In this document: piece after piece, positions 1 to 12,926 of the stretch
Numbering within the stretch: position 1 is the first letter of the stretch
Layout: the number at the start of each line of letters is the position of its first letter
Origin: Tetradesmus obliquus
Taxonomy: Eukaryota > Chlorophyta > Chlorophyceae > Sphaeropleales > Scenedesmaceae
Direction of reading: 5' to 3'
Assembly: GCA_030272155.1 (NCBI GenBank)
Contig: CP126194.1
Span: forward strand, 2,471,501 to 2,535,500
Length of the DNA stretch: 64,000 nt
The notes under the pieces: generated by a model
Databases searched by the model: none
The model's input: the letters and a program-made list of their open reading frames with translations, nothing else
Told to the model about the DNA's origin: nothing
Made by a program: the position numbers and the translations under genes

Positions 1-693
1 CAGCTGAGGTAATTCACAGCACTCTGAAGCTTCAGAACCCAGGGGTTGCAGCGCCGGTGCCCAGGTACAGCACCGCTACTGTAGTGATGCTGTTGAGTTC
101 GGCTTCATGTGAAGCATTTTAGTGCGTTGTTGCATCTGGCAGCATGCATAGACCTGTATGTACAGCTGTGCGTGAGTTTCGGTGTGAAGATTCTTGAATG
201 TCGTGTCACCTGAAGAGCACATCGCCATAGTCACGTCGCCCAAGCTGCGCTCGCTGCCGTGCACCTACCTTGCGAGTTTTTTCAATTTAACCAAGTCGTT
301 GACTCAGTACGTCGCGATGTCGCAAGATGGCACCGAGTCAGCGTCAGGACTTGCCAACCCCTACCTTCCGATGTGCTGGGCTTCACACCAACATTTCCTA
401 GCTTCATTTCTGGTGACTGGAGACCTTGTGAGTTCAGTCATTTGACTAGTGACATCGAGGTTACTGTTATATTGCAGGACCGTCAAGCTGTGCGTTCGCA
501 GCTGCCGAGGCAGTTTACAGGTCCTGTCACGCCTGCCAAGTGCACCTCAGCGGTTGGGCCAAACTAACGAACCGTTAGTACAGTTGAGATCTATTACTAT
601 AGTAAAAGCGGGTAGCACCTGAACATCCCAACCAACACAGCAACAGCAGCAGGCAAGCGACTTGTCAAACAGAGCTGCGTGGACGCCCAAGGC
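1..693. other. Left-edge flank, no gene recognised
   Basis: I see no recognisable domain or coherent exon here. Short open frames exist on both strands but none carries a known motif. The last part (about 600-690) may be the 5' leader of the MYND gene that starts near 694, or an upstream intron of it. Confidence 0.4.
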
Positions 694-3600
694 ATGCAAC
701 CCAACCAAAACCAGCTTCTGCAGCTGCGGATGCAGCTGCTGCAGCGGCAGCAGCAGCAGCAGGCACTGGCCGCAGCACAGGGGCTGCGGGACCTGCTGCG
801 TGGTCCAAGGCTGTTGCAGCTGCTGCAACAGCCACCTCCTGCCGTACCGACAGCACAGCAGAAGGAGCTGCTGACAGCTTGCTCACTGACTCTGGAGCAG
901 CTGGATCAGGCGCTGCAAGGGGACCTTGCATCAGCAGCAGCAAGCCAGAAGCAGCTGAGCAGCGTCCTGCAGCTTGATTCGGCTCACAATGCAGCAGCGC
1001 TGATAGTGTGGGGGCTGCAACGGCCAGCGCAGCTGCAGCTAGAAGATGTGCACACAGCTGGGGTCATGGTCGGCACAGTGACAGGTGTCTGGTACTTTGC
1101 TCTTGCTGCTCTGAGAGCGCAAATAGAGTTGCTGGATGGGTTGGAAGACAGCAGCGCGGCGCTGCTGACATTGGACCTCACGCAGCAGCTGGAGCGGTCT
1201 GGTGAGCAGGCTCAACCAAGCAGGATGATCGTGAGATGTTGTCATCAGGATCTGTGTACCATGTTTTGTGGTTGGTTGTTAAGCCATGACCATCCTAGTT
1301 AGCAGCGAAGGCGATTGTGTTCTCTTAAGACAATGTCACGGTGCCCGTGCTGCTGCTGCTTGCTGCTCTGTGCTTTGCAGGCCTGCTGGAAAGGTTGCCA
1401 TCAACTTTGGGGCAATGCACTCAGCAGCGGCAGCAGCAGCAGCGGCGGCAGCGGCGGCAGCAGTGGCAGCAGCCACCAAAGGCGACTTTTGACACCTTGA
1501 TGTTTGACTCCGTGGGTGAACTAGTACACAAGCTGCTGCGCATGTGGGGCCTGGCGTTAGCAGCGTCCACATTGTTACGTTCACCCATGCAGCAGCAGCA
1601 GCAGCGGCAGCGCCAGCAGCAGCTGCAGCCTGAGAGGCAGCAGCATCAGCAGTGCCAACTGTTGTGCGTGTCGCACTGCCGCTGCAGCGCTGCGGACCGG
1701 CACTGTCAACAGCAGGTGGCGCTGCAGGAATTGGCAGCAGTGACATTGCTAATGTGTACAAGTGCATTCACATGTTGCAGACAGCGGCAGGCCAGCTCTT
1801 GCAGTGTTTCAGCACGCTGTGTCATCGCTACCAGCCGCCAGAGCTGTCGGATGAGGTGCTGCTGCTGCTGAGGCGCGCAGTCAGCGACCCAGCTTCGCTA
1901 GAGCTGCAGCTGCAGCAGCTGGCAGCGCAAACCGCGATGCTGCACCTACAGCACACAGCGTACCTGCGGGACCAGCAGCAGCAGCAGCGGCACCCATCAG
2001 GCCAACACAGCAGCAGCAGCAGCCCTCAGCCTCTTGGCCAGGAGATAGGCCAGCAGACTGTGCAATCTAGCAAGCAGCAGCTGCGTGCAGACCTGCTGCC
2101 CATCCCTGCCTTCCACCAGCGTCAGGATGTGCTGCAGCTGCTGCCGGGTGGCCAAGCCTACCTGGACACAGCAGCAGCTATGGCAGCAGACGACTTTGAA
2201 GACAATGCACATGCAGCAATTGCAGCAAGCTTGAGTGAAGCAAGCGAGTATGCTGTCGCTCTAGCGGCTGGCGTCATCACTGCTGAACAGCTTGGTGTAC
2301 TAGGCAGGGATGCTCCTTTCCCTGTGCTGTCAATAGCAGCCGTGCGGCTGGTGCTGGAGCTGCAGCTGCTGGCCAGCTGGGCAGCGCAGCAGCAGCAGCA
2401 GCAGCAACAGCAGCTTCAGTCTTCAGGGCGGCAGCTGCTGGCGGCTGCAGGACGGCAGGACTCCGCAACAACAGCACGGCTGCTGCACATTAATGACCTG
2501 CTGATCTTGCTGCTGAAGGGATCTCTGCAGGCAAGCGGCAGCAGCCTGCCGCCTGAGCTGCTGCAGCAGCACGGCTTGCTGCTGCTGCGGGCACTGGCAG
2601 CGCCGGTGCGCCAGCTGCTGCTGAGCAGTCCCGACAAGGAGCTGCTTACTGCTGCTGCCCGGGAAGGGTACGCCTCGGAGCAGCTGTTTGCACTGAGAGC
2701 AGCAGCTGCTGGGCTGAAGTTGGAGCCATCAGCTGGTAGCAGCGCAGGTGAGCACCAGCTGGTTTATGGTGCTGTGGCAGGAGTAGCGGGATGTTGATCA
2801 GCTGGTTGCTGCTGTGGCAGGAGTAGCAGGATGTGGCATCGCAGGTGGCGGTGAAAGGCAGTGCAACCAGCCAACCGTCTGGCAGTCCTGAGCATGCTGG
2901 TGGGCACAGCCAGCTGCATGTGACTGGCAGCCTCCGTCTGTGTTGTTCAATAGCATGATGGCGCACAAGCGCGGTGGATTATGCCATGAGTTTGTTTGAA
3001 GCATAACCACACGGGGGAGGAAGGGAGTGTTGCAGCACATTGCCACAGACACGCGTTTTGGCTGATAACTTGACTTGCAGCTTTTGCAATGTGGAGGTGC
3101 GCGCACAGCCTATTGTAAATGCTGCTGATTATGCGTGCAGGTGTTCCACCTGTGGGGCAGCTGCCCGCTCTAGCAGCAGCACACCCGGAGGCCTACACAG
3201 CCCTGGTTAACTGCTGCCTGCGCTCACCTATGATGGCAGCAGAGGACATGCTGGCTGCTGCGCAGCTGCTGCAGCCTGCGGTCAATGCCCTGTTGCACTG
3301 CCAGGCAGCTTTCAGCAACACCGCAGCAGTGGCGAGCTTGGCGTCTGCCCTGACCAGCCTGGTCAAGCGAGCAGTGCAATTCATACACGCAGCAGCAGCA
3401 CAGGATCAGGCAGGTGCTGCGGCAGCGGCAACAGGCGCAGGTGGCGGTGACGCACCAGCTGCGGCAAACTTTCCAGCAGCTGTACCAGCATTTGCTTTCA
3501 AGCTGGTTGTCCCAGAACTGGAGGCGGCGGTGCGATTGAGCCGCGGCGTCAGCAGCAGCAGCAGCAGCCAGGCAGCCGCCAGCGTAGCATTCCTGGCTGT

Positions 3601-4031
3601 GCTGCAAGCACGCAGCCTGCTGCAGCTGGCAGATGCAATGCAGGCAGCAGGGCCGCAGCTGCTGTTCAACTGCTTGTCTGCGGAAGTCCAATACAGGCTT
3701 GCGTGGGGTTCTGAAGCTGGCAACTCAATCTTCTACACAATGACTGTTAGGCGCAAGGCGGGCGAGCAGCAACACACTGTGGGCGGTTCATGGCGCGTTT
3801 GGCAGCTGTGTGTGCTGCGGGCTTTCAAGCACCTGCTGATCAGGACCTGAGGGTTCCTGGGTATAGGCCCAGAAGCAGCAGCAGCAGCAGCAGCAGAACC
3901 TGTACTGGAGACACCAGCAGCCTCCACAGCATTGCCAACTGGTGTTAGCCTGGCAACACCTGGCACATCAAGCAGCAGCAGTAATAGCAGCAGGTCAGCA
4001 GCCAACAACCAGGACCTTCATGGTGCAAGCA

Positions 4032-4064
<33 letters not shown>

Positions 4065-4465
4065 ATTCGCAGGCAAAATGGGGTTACATGCTGCGATTGC
4101 CGGTCATCAATGCACAGTGGGCAGCAGCAGCTGCAGCGTTTGACGCCAAGTGGCACAGCTACAACTGGGACACGCTTGAGGAGCAAATGTTCAGCCCCTG
4201 CGCCAGTGAAGCAGAGGCAGCGCAGCAGCTGTACCAGGATGTGCTGCAGCTGTGCAGGGTGCTGACAGCCGAAGCACCCCTTACTGTGGCCTGCAACAAC
4301 ACGGGCTGCAGCAACCTGGCTGGTGTGAGCGAGGCAGCGGCGTGCTGCAAGGCCTGCGCGGGCTGCGGGTGCCGCTACTGCAGCGTGGAGTGCCAGAGGG
4401 GAGACTGGAAGAGGCACAGGCAGGCATGCAGATGCATGGCTGCTGCAGGCATGACATGCGGGTGA
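694..4465 (+). CDS. MYND-type zinc finger protein, probably disrupted copy
   Basis: This is a helical Gln/Ala/Leu-rich protein with a C-terminal MYND zinc finger (4300-4440; pattern CKAC, CGCRYCSVEC, WKRHRQAC). MYND fingers usually bind proline-rich peptides; the cellular role is not visible. Exons: 694-1201, 1381-2747 and 3141-4465, with phase-1 introns at 1202-1380 and 2748-3140. The start is the first in-frame ATG (694). The gene is a clear paralogue of the minus-strand gene at 22946-26958: both share a block around LLPIPAFH..QD.LQLLPGGQAYL, a block GQLPALAAAHPEAYTAL, and the MYND finger. Unlike that copy, this one changes reading frame somewhere between 1560 and 1740 and has an in-frame TGA at 3848-3850, between the body and the MYND finger. 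Either it is a decaying copy, it has introns I could not place, or the sequence has errors. Confidence 0.65.
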
Positions 4466-5028
4466 CAACAGTCACTAGTGCCACGTGGCAAGGCCTGGCA
4501 TTGAGCTCATCAATTCTTAAGAGATTGCAAGCTTGCAAGAGACCAATTGACTGGAGTATGTTGTGTGCACAGGGGCGCTGGTCACCATGTGTAATTCAGG
4601 CGTTGTCCTGCACTGCGGTGCGCTGGTACAGCAGCACTGCACACCGGGTGGCAATGCCGCCGCAAAAGAATGTAGTTTCCCAGGCCTGAGTCGGAAGGCC
4701 AGCGGTTCTCAGGATAGACAGCCAAGTGTCATGCTCTCGGTGAGTTCACGATTACAGGCATCAGCATTGTGGGAAGCCCGGCAGTACAAGTGTGTCCTGC
4801 ACCAGACACCCTAGCAGCAAACCCTAATGTGAGTGATAGCTCTGCGACACAGCCAAACCTGCAGCATAAACACTTATGAATTTGTATTCAACGCTGCGTG
4901 AGTCACTGCACCCCTAGAGCCCCGCGAGCCCATCTCAAGGACGGCAGCGCAATGAGGAGAGCACAGCTCATCCTCTGTTTGCTAGCTTGTCTTGAACTGG
5001 TAATAAACAGAGGTTTAAAGCAATTTGG
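4466..5028 (+). other. Intergenic region with possible TGTAA poly(A) signal
   Basis: No gene seen. A TGTAA pentamer, the usual green-algal polyadenylation signal, lies at 4590-4594, about 125 bases after the MYND-gene stop. An AT-richer patch at 5001-5020 precedes the ATG of the next gene. Confidence 0.35.
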
Positions 5029-8000
5029 ATGTTGACAGGTGTTTGTAGCAGACGCAGCATCAACTCAGATGTCGTAACTACAGCAGCAGCTGCTGCAAGA
5101 GAAGTAGCGCAATCTCACAAGCAGGAGCAGAACGAGCACGAAATTGTAACAGAGACAGTTGAAGCAAGCACAAACAATGACGTGACAGCGGTTACCCAGC
5201 CAGCACCAGGCCATGAGCCTCAGCAGGACAGTGTCGCCCCACCACAGCATGCGAAAGCAGAGGTCCAAGAACTTGCTGCTCTGCAAGACCCACAGCAACC
5301 AGCTGAAACCATGGGCCAACAGCAGCAGCAGTTTTGGCAGCAAGACGAGTACCAGGAGCAAGATGAACCTGCCGCACAGGGGTCTCACTTGTCCCTGCGC
5401 CAGCAAGATGAGCACTACCTGGAGCAATACGAGCTCCATGCTGCTTCTGAGACAGAGGAACAGCAGCAGGCTTACATCAAACAGCCAGCGGCAGCGCAGC
5501 AGCCTGTGCAGCAGAGGCAGCGGCAGATACAGCAGCCGCAACAGCAGCCGCAGCAGCACAGCCCAGATACCTCTCAAACAGTCGTTCAGCTGCAGCAAGA
5601 GCTGATGCAGCAAGCCAAACTGCGAGAGGTGAGGGCGTTGCAGAGCAGCAGCTATGACCAGATTGTGGTGCATAGCTACGACCATGTTGTGCGGCATACC
5701 TGCATGCAGTGCACACATGCTGCCGCCTGCACACCTAGCTCTACACAATAATACAGCAGGTTTCCTGCAGGAATACCTGCTGCTGCCACCAGCCACTAAG
5801 TTGCTACAACCGGCCTGTATGCACTAGCAGAGGCCGCGTAGCATCAGTAGAAGGTGCGTTGATCGCAACAGCAGTGACAAAAGCTCAATGTCCTGCAAAA
5901 TATACACTAATGCTGTGCGCAGGAGCTTGAGGACATGCTGCTGCGCTACGAGCGGCAGCTCAAGCAGAGCGAGGGCGCACGCATGGCTGCTGAGCAGGCA
6001 GCGCGGTCAGCAACAGCAGCAGCTGATGAGGCGCGGCAGCTGCTGGCCAGCAGCGGCAGGCAGGCCAAGCAGCGCTCAGCACACCTGGCGGTCGAGGCAG
6101 AAGCAGTGCAGCAGGTGAGGCTGGCTTGGCCGGCAGCTGCTGCACTGGGAGTGTGTGATGTAGATCAGCAGCAGCCAGCGGCAGGGCACATGATGCTGGT
6201 ACCAGGAGCTGCGGACACGCCTTTTGTTGCAGCCTGTGCACAAAAGAAAACTTGCAGGAAAGCTAGCCATCACAGGCTGCAACATGCAGCGCTGCATCTG
6301 CCAGCAGCCTGCGTGTAAGCTCTCTGCCTGATGAGCGGCTACTGCTGTGCTGGCCCTGCAACTGCTGCTGCTGCATGCTGCACTGGCACCAGGAGCGTGC
6401 TGCGCTGGAGGAGATGCGCGCCAACTTTGCGGCGCAGCTGCAGCTGGCTCGCGCAGAGGTGGCAAAAGCGCAGGTAGGCGCTGGTGCAGTAGAAACCGAC
6501 AAGCAAGAGTGCAGGTTCACGCTTTCTTGTCACGCTTGCATGCCTCAAATGCCCCCAGGTTTGCTGCGTTCTTAGTTGGCTGGAGTTGCGATCATGAGTA
6601 GCTTCCTTCCAGCTGACAACACGGCAACTGCTCCAACATGGGGCGCCTGCAGGCTGCCATGAGCAACACAGAGGAGCGCGTGCGTGCCACTGAGGCAGCC
6701 GAGCGAGCCGCGCTGATTGCCGAGTACGAGAGCCGCACCGCTGCGCTGCTGGCTGAAGTGGAGCGGCTGCGCCACGAGCTTGCACACCGCACCACAGCCA
6801 TGGCGGCAGAGATGGACAGGTGCGGCTGCAGGAGCAATTGCAAACAGCAGATGGTAGGCGGTTGCTTGCATGCGGCAAGTCGCAGCATGCGGCTGGGCTG
6901 CAACACACAGGCCTCACCAGCACAGCACATACTGCAATCCAAACAGTGGTGTATGCCTCGTGTTGCTGCACAGGTGGAAAGCAGCAGGCATCTCTGACGG
7001 TCGCCGCTGTCGTTGAGGTCAAGGACGCGCATGCACAACCAGCACAGCTTGCACTTGGACTGACAGTATAACCGGCCACATGCTGCATGCAGGTGGAAGC
7101 AGCAGGCGTCGCTGACTGCTGCTGCTGCTGTTGAGGCCAAGGACGAGGTGCTGGCGCGCAAGCGTGAGCTGGACGCCACCAAGGACCGCATGGACAGCCT
7201 GGTGGAGCGGCTGTACGGGCACAGGGAGGCCAACATCTCGCTGTCAGGGGCGATTGGCGCAGCTGCGGGCTACCAGCAGGTGTGTTCAGAAGAACTGCAG
7301 CGCTGAACAGTTGCAGGTGCATGCTGAGTTCCAGAGCTTGTTGCAACCCGCTGCAGTTTGCGGCGACTTAACAGAATGGGTGGACAGTGAGCTGGGCAGT
7401 CAACGCTGGCGCGCTGATGCTGTGCTGCTGTGCTTGGCGTGGTGTTGTCCTGCAGGCTGCCACTGAAAGCTTCCTGCAGCAGCAGGCAGCACTCGCTAGC
7501 TATGCCTCACTCTCAGGTGGCTCGCTGTCGGGGTTTCCAGGCATGGGTGCGGCGTTGAACCCAGCTATGGCACTGTACAACAGCACCGGCAGGAGCAGCG
7601 CTGCTTTCCCACCCAGTCCATCAGCCCTGATGAACAGCAGCCAGCTGGCTCTGCAGCAGCCCGCAGCTGCCTCAGGCAAGCGGCATGCAGCAGACAGCAG
7701 CAAAAGCAAGCGTGCCAGCTCCCATGCTCTTGTGCCCACCTCGCAGCAGCAACGCAAAGCTGCTGCGCAACAGCAGGTGTCACCGCAGCACCAGCATGGT
7801 TACGGCGCGCAGCAGCTGAACCCGGCCGAGTTCTTCCAGAGTTACTCTGGCGCAGCAGCTGCGGGTGCGATCCCTGGTACAAACTGGCCCCAGATGCTGT
7901 CACCTCCTGCTGGCGGCTTCAGCAAGATCCCACACTACAGCGCTGCGCCTGGCTCGCTGCTGCCACCTGTGGATGCCAAAGCCACTGCCAGCAACAGCAT

Positions 8001-8271
8001 GGGCTGGCAGCTGCGCAAGCCACCTGCGCTACAGCTGCAGCAGCAGCAGCAATCGCCGCAGGGACGGCTAGCCAGCAAGGGCAGCAGCAGCGCTGCGCCG
8101 TCTGGGTCGTATGCGCAGCTGCACCAGCAGCAGCACGGCAAAGGTCCTGGCGCTGATGCTGCTGCCAGGCGCAAGCAGCAGCGGGAGCGGGACAAGCCTA
8201 AGAAGCCTGACCGCTTTGCAGAGGGGGCCAAGAATGCTGCCATGATCACAGCAATGGCCAGCAGGTGGTAG
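5029..8271 (+). CDS. Coiled-coil, Gln-rich protein of unknown function
   Basis: Six exons give one continuous frame of about 680 residues: 5029-5628, 5923-6114, 6393-6473, 6653-6819, 7093-7279 and 7456-8271. All donors are GT, all acceptors are AG, and phases agree at every junction. Residues 1-200 are acidic and Gln-rich. Residues about 190-400 are strongly heptad-like and charged (ELEDMLLRYERQLKQ, ERAALEEMRANFAAQ, EERVRATEAAERAAL), so a long coiled coil is likely. The last 270 residues are Ser/Ala/Gln-rich, ending in a basic Lys/Arg tail near KQQRERDKPKKPDRF. I do not recognise the family; a cytoskeletal or scaffold role would be a guess. TGTAA at 8367-8371 may be its poly(A) signal. An upstream exon before 5029 cannot be excluded. 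Confidence 0.7.
6972..7031 (+). repeat. Decoy copy of an intron-exon boundary
   Basis: This segment repeats the acceptor and first about 55 bases of the exon that starts at 7093, roughly 119 bases upstream inside the same intron. It keeps the CAG acceptor but has one extra A after GGTGGAA, which would throw the frame. See the first finding for the wider pattern. Confidence 0.75.
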
Positions 8272-8875
8272 GGTCGGTGCAATAGTGATGTACATCACCA
8301 ATATATTATATGGCTTTACACGACGACACGATGGGGGCGGGGGCGGCACGCTGTGCAGCAGATGCTTGTAAGGAAGGCGTATATGTATCGCGCAGTGCTG
8401 GGCTCAGCTGCAAGGGTGGTCTGGTGTTAGCAACTGTGCACAGTGGCAGCTTGGCTGCGGGTTTTGTTGAATGTCATAACGTTTTCGCCCTGTGCGGTGT
8501 ACTTCTGGCTGCATTCGTTGACCATGGTGCCACACGACATGGCGGTACAGGGTTCTGCTGTGCATTTCTCATCATCATAAGGGTCTTGAGACCTCGAAAG
8601 CTTCACAGCTGTGAAGTCTGGTGTCGCTTTGTATTTTCTGTGCATGTGGGGCAGTATGGCAACATACCATGTAACTCAGCTCCTGCCTTGAATCATGCTA
8701 GCATAGTATGCTCAGCATTGGGACATGCGTTGCTAGCCTGCGCTGTGAGATGTGAACGTCTGATTGCCCAGAAGGAACTGCTCGTGCACGAACAACAACA
8801 GCATATCCTCGGCCGCCGAGCTGGCAGCTTCAGTGTGGTGGTATAACCAATGCATCTGGACATGTGCTTCACACT
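8272..8875. other. Tail-to-tail intergenic region
   Basis: This lies between the 3' ends of the coiled-coil gene (+) and the next minus-strand gene. An uninterrupted frame on the plus strand (8310-8846) has no recognisable domain and is treated as chance. TGTAA at 8367-8371 fits a poly(A) signal for the upstream gene. Confidence 0.4.
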
Positions 8876-10854
8876 TTACACCTCCATCAGTTCAAGCTCC
8901 AGTGCTTCCCGCACCCACACAGGCAGGCACAGCAGCAGTGGGTCACTCAGGGGCCGCTCATGTGCCTCCCACCAGCACTCAGGCAGGCTGGTGACACCCA
9001 CCATGTCAGCAGCAGCAGCAGCAGCAGCAGGAACAGCACGCACAGCTCCACTGGCAGCCTTAGCTGCGCCGAGAACACCCATGCTGCTGCAATATACACT
9101 TGGCTGCTGAAGCTCTGCATGGACTGCTAAGCTCTCTTCAACTCGCGCCAGCAGTGACTGCACAGCCGCTGCTGATCCACCAGCCACCATGCCATTGCGA
9201 TTGCTACTGTTGACACCACTGCAAGTTGCAGCCAGCTGCGACAGTGCTGCTGCTCGGCTTCTGTGGGTGCTGCGTACCATGCTGCTACCTTGCTGGCAGG
9301 GTCTACTGCTTTGGGAACGCTTGGCAGGACCACTGGCAGACATGCTGCCCTGCTGCTGCTGCCCCAAACAGTCCAACTTCAAGTGGGGCTGTTGGCTGGC
9401 AGGGTCATGGCTGCCGCCTGCTGTGCTTGGTGCCGATGCTGCTCCAGCAATTGATGGTCGCGTATGCCAGGCATGTGGGTGTACAGTGTTTGATGATCCT
9501 GCAGCAGCAGGCACTGCCTTTGGAGTTGTGCAGCTTCTGATGCTTGCTGCTTCTGTGTGGCTAGGGCTGGTTGCTGCTCCGTTGCTGCTGCTAGCTCCGT
9601 TGCCGCTGGGCCTGCGGTTACTGCCCCCGTTGCTGCTTGCAGGCCTGTTGCCGCTGCTGCTGGCAAGGGGCTTGCTGTTGCTGCTAGTCCCAAAGCCAGC
9701 TTCCCTGATGCCTGCAGCAGCACACATGGCATGATTATAGTCAGGCAACCGCTGCGGTAGTAACGTATCTACCGGTGCAGTGGGCTGGTCTGTTTGTGCT
9801 CTGCACGCGCATATGAGCAGCTGCTGAAGAGGTTTCTGCACAACTCAAGGGGCACAGCAGCTCATTGTCAGCACCACTGCCACAGCTACACTCCACGGGA
9901 CACCACATGCATACAGACAGGCCGCTCCTAGATTTGATGCTCACAGCTCACCAACGTACCTACAAGGTCGAAGCAGTAGGCACGCTCTGCAGGCAGCGGC
10001 AGGCCCCCAGCCACACACAGCTCAGCAACCTCTTGCTGGGTGCGGCGCAGCGCACGAGCTGTGTTCTGCGTCCAATGCTGCTGCTCTGCTGCTGCCTGCA
10101 GTGGCAGCCCTGTTGTTGCTGCTGCTGCTGAGTTAGGCTGAGCACAGCCGCCGTCTACGTCTGCTAGGCACACCAAGAGGCGTGATCCAAGGCTGTCGGT
10201 CAGCTGGTAGCTTGCTCTTGGCAGTTGTGTAGGGGCAGCAGCGGGTGCTGCTGCTGGTACTGCTGACAGAGGCAAGGCTTGCAGCAGCTTGAGGGGTGGC
10301 ACTGCTGATGCAGCTGGTGCTGCTGCTGAGGTCACAGGCTGATGTGCCACAGGATATGCTGCTGCTGCCGGCGCTGGAGGAGGTTTTGGTGCCGGTGTTG
10401 CTTCTGGTCCTTTGCCAGCTGCAACATGTGCTGCTGTGTGTTTGCTCGCAGCTGCACCTGCGCACCACGATACCTCCGACAGCAGTACTTCATTTGGGCC
10501 GCCCAGTAGAGTGATGTTGCACAAACTGCTGTTCTGTTGTGCTGCATCGTCTTCTGTGCTTGAGCATTTCGTAGGTGCTGCATCGCTGCAGGGCTGGTGT
10601 CCTGTGCAGGCGACCCTCGCCTCCCTGACAACATCTGAACCGCTGTCTACTGTAGGAGCTGACAACTGTTCGTCCTCAAGCTGCTGTTGAGCATCACTGA
10701 GGCTCCATTTCACTCTGGATTTGGGATATAGGCCTCCAAGTTGCTGCCAGGGCTGTGTGACGCTGCTGCTTAGCATGTACTGCTGCAAGCTGTACAAGTT
10801 CTGTGTCAGGCCACCCCCACGTGTAGTGCCGGCCTGTCTGGGTGAGCTTGTCAC
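8876..10854 (-). CDS. Low-complexity Ala/Ser/Gln-rich protein, unrecognised
   Basis: Two exons are supported: 9960 to about 10854, and 8876-9711. The donor is GTAG followed by gtacgt, the acceptor is gctgctgcag, and both are phase 1. Together they encode nearly 580 residues. Possibly structured parts are a segment near ALRRTQQEVAELC just before the intron and the C-terminal tail (PLLLCLPVWVREALELEL). The rest is disordered Ser/Asn/Ala-rich sequence. No in-frame ATG lies at the left end of the first frame, and an in-frame TAG sits just upstream of it, so a further 5' exon above 10854 is likely. The stop codon itself reads GTGTAA, containing a TGTAA-like signal. I do not recognise any family. 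The gene is tail-to-tail with the coiled-coil gene and head-to-head with the cyclophilin. Confidence 0.55.
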
Positions 10855-11246
10855 TGATGCAGGTATACTTGAAAACTAGTGTGGTTAATTCGGAACTGTC
10901 ACGGGCGAACAAGAGGAAGGAAGCTGGAAGACTGAAGTTCCTCAGTAGGGTCAGCGTGAATAGCTTCTGTGCTCAGACCAAGAACAGTCAAAGATATGTT
11001 AATACCTTTTGTCATGCTGTAGATGGTCCATCGGTTGCGCCAGTCAGGCTTAGCCAGGCTAGTGACAAAGTAGTGACTGTTGCCCCGAGAGAATGGACTA
11101 CAGCGTGCTTTGGGTACCTGAACAACGCTCATTTGCATCGGAGGTTGTATTTCTTACAGCGCCTGCTGCGAATCTTACCTGAGCTCGTAGTAGCGTAGAT
11201 CAATAATATCTCGGCCGTGTACGGATCTTCACTTTTGTCAGCAAAA
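10855..11246. promoter_or_regulatory. Likely divergent promoter region
   Basis: This lies between the 5' end of the minus-strand low-complexity gene and the start of the cyclophilin on plus, so it should hold both promoters. It may also contain the missing first exon of the minus-strand gene. No TATA box is convincing; AATAATATC at about 11201-11209 is the only AT-rich patch close to the cyclophilin start. Confidence 0.3.
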
Positions 11247-12895
11247 ATGAGCTCAGTAAACTGCTTGCAAAGATCCAAACAGGTGCATAGTGGCAGGCGG
11301 CAGCGCAGCTTCACAACCCGCCCTACCCGCGCCTTGGTGGTGTGCAACGCAGCTGACAGTAATGCCAGCGCTCCCAGCAGGCGTGAGCTGCTTGCAGGAG
11401 GTCTAGTAGCAGCAGAAGTAGCATTCCTAAGCCAGCTGGCAGCACCTGCGTACGCAGAGGAAGATGTCATTGTAGCTGCAGTTGCAGATCTGCCTGCTGC
11501 AGAAGCAGCAGTAGCAGAGGTCTCAAGCAGCACCTCAAGTGTAGCTTCCACCTCTGGTGCCAAGCAGGCAAGTCTGTGGCAGCATTGCCAGGCAGTAACC
11601 CCAGCACTATGTGTATGACCAACTACAGCCCCACTGTAGTTGAGCATCATGTGCAGAGCAGTTGTGCATATCACTTCAGCACCTGCAAGGTCTTTTTCCA
11701 GCGCCAATCAGCAGTATTTTCTTGCCCCATTTAGTGTGCTCTTGTGTCCTGCAATGAGATCATACACTTGCGGCGGTGTCGGGGTGCAAGGCTCACCTCC
11801 TGCGCTGCGACTACCTCAACATGCACTACGTGGTACGACAGTCATGCTGCCACTATGGACACTGCATGCCTGTGGCTCACCATACCTTACCACACACATT
11901 GCGGTCTGACTTTGTGCTGCAGGTCTTCCTGGATGTCAGAGTGGAGGGTGAAAACATAGGCCGCATAGTGGTGGAGCTGCTGGGTGATGCTGGCGTGGCC
12001 GGGCAGCGCTTTGCTGACCTGGCGGAGGGCAAGCAGGGCGTGGGCTACAGGCTGAGCAAATTTGACGGCATCTACAGCGTGAGCTGCTGCTTGTATGCTG
12101 TTTTGCAAGTGATGTTGATGCTGAAGCTGCCAGCTGACAAGAAAGCTACATGGCCGGGAGCAGCTAGGGCTACTTGGTCTGTAGCAGCAGCAGGGGTGGT
12201 CCAGCAATAAGCATCCCTGCAAGCTGTGTCCTTCTAATCCAACAGGCGGGGCATCTGCTGTGACAGGCAAGGGCGCTGCAGTGCATTCTTGACTTGCTGT
12301 TTCCACCTAGGCTTGGCCACACGTAGCTGCACCTTGCAGCAGAGCTGCAGCGCATCCCCTGTGTATGCTGCTGCCCTCCCAATCTCCACCAAGCAGCCCA
12401 TGTCTCATCACACCCCTTTCACCGCCTAATATCTCTGCTCCCGCAGACGTACATCCGCAATGAGGGCGTCAAGTCGCTGTCATACACAGCAGACGGCGAG
12501 AGCCTGATTGCTGGCGGGGACTCTGTGCAGGCGCTTGAAGATGAGATGGATGCCAGCAGCAGGCGGCATGACCAGGCGGGCCTTGTCAGCATTGTGGTGC
12601 GGGAAGCACAGGAGCGGCCCGTGCAGGTGGGTGGCCCCAGCAGCTGCAGCAGCAGCAACAGCAGCAGCAGCAACAGCAGCAGCAGCTGGTGTGGTGTGAT
12701 AGAAGTATGTCGGGCTGGCACAGCTGCAGCTGCCAGAGCCACTGCTGTGCAGTGCTGCGATCACTGTCATTCTGAAACGGGGTATCTGCTGTTGTGTGCT
12801 GTGTGGTGCTCTGCAGGAGCGCCTGGTGGCCATGGGCGGGAAGCTGGTCACACTCAAGTCGCAGGCTGGGGAGGCGCCCAACGGTGGGTGACGCT

Positions 12896-12926
<31 letters not shown>

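Noticed and set aside
8310-8846. 178-codon open frame on plus between two genes
   Set aside because: It lies in the tail-to-tail region, has no recognisable motif and no splice context, and similar-length chance frames are common in this composition.
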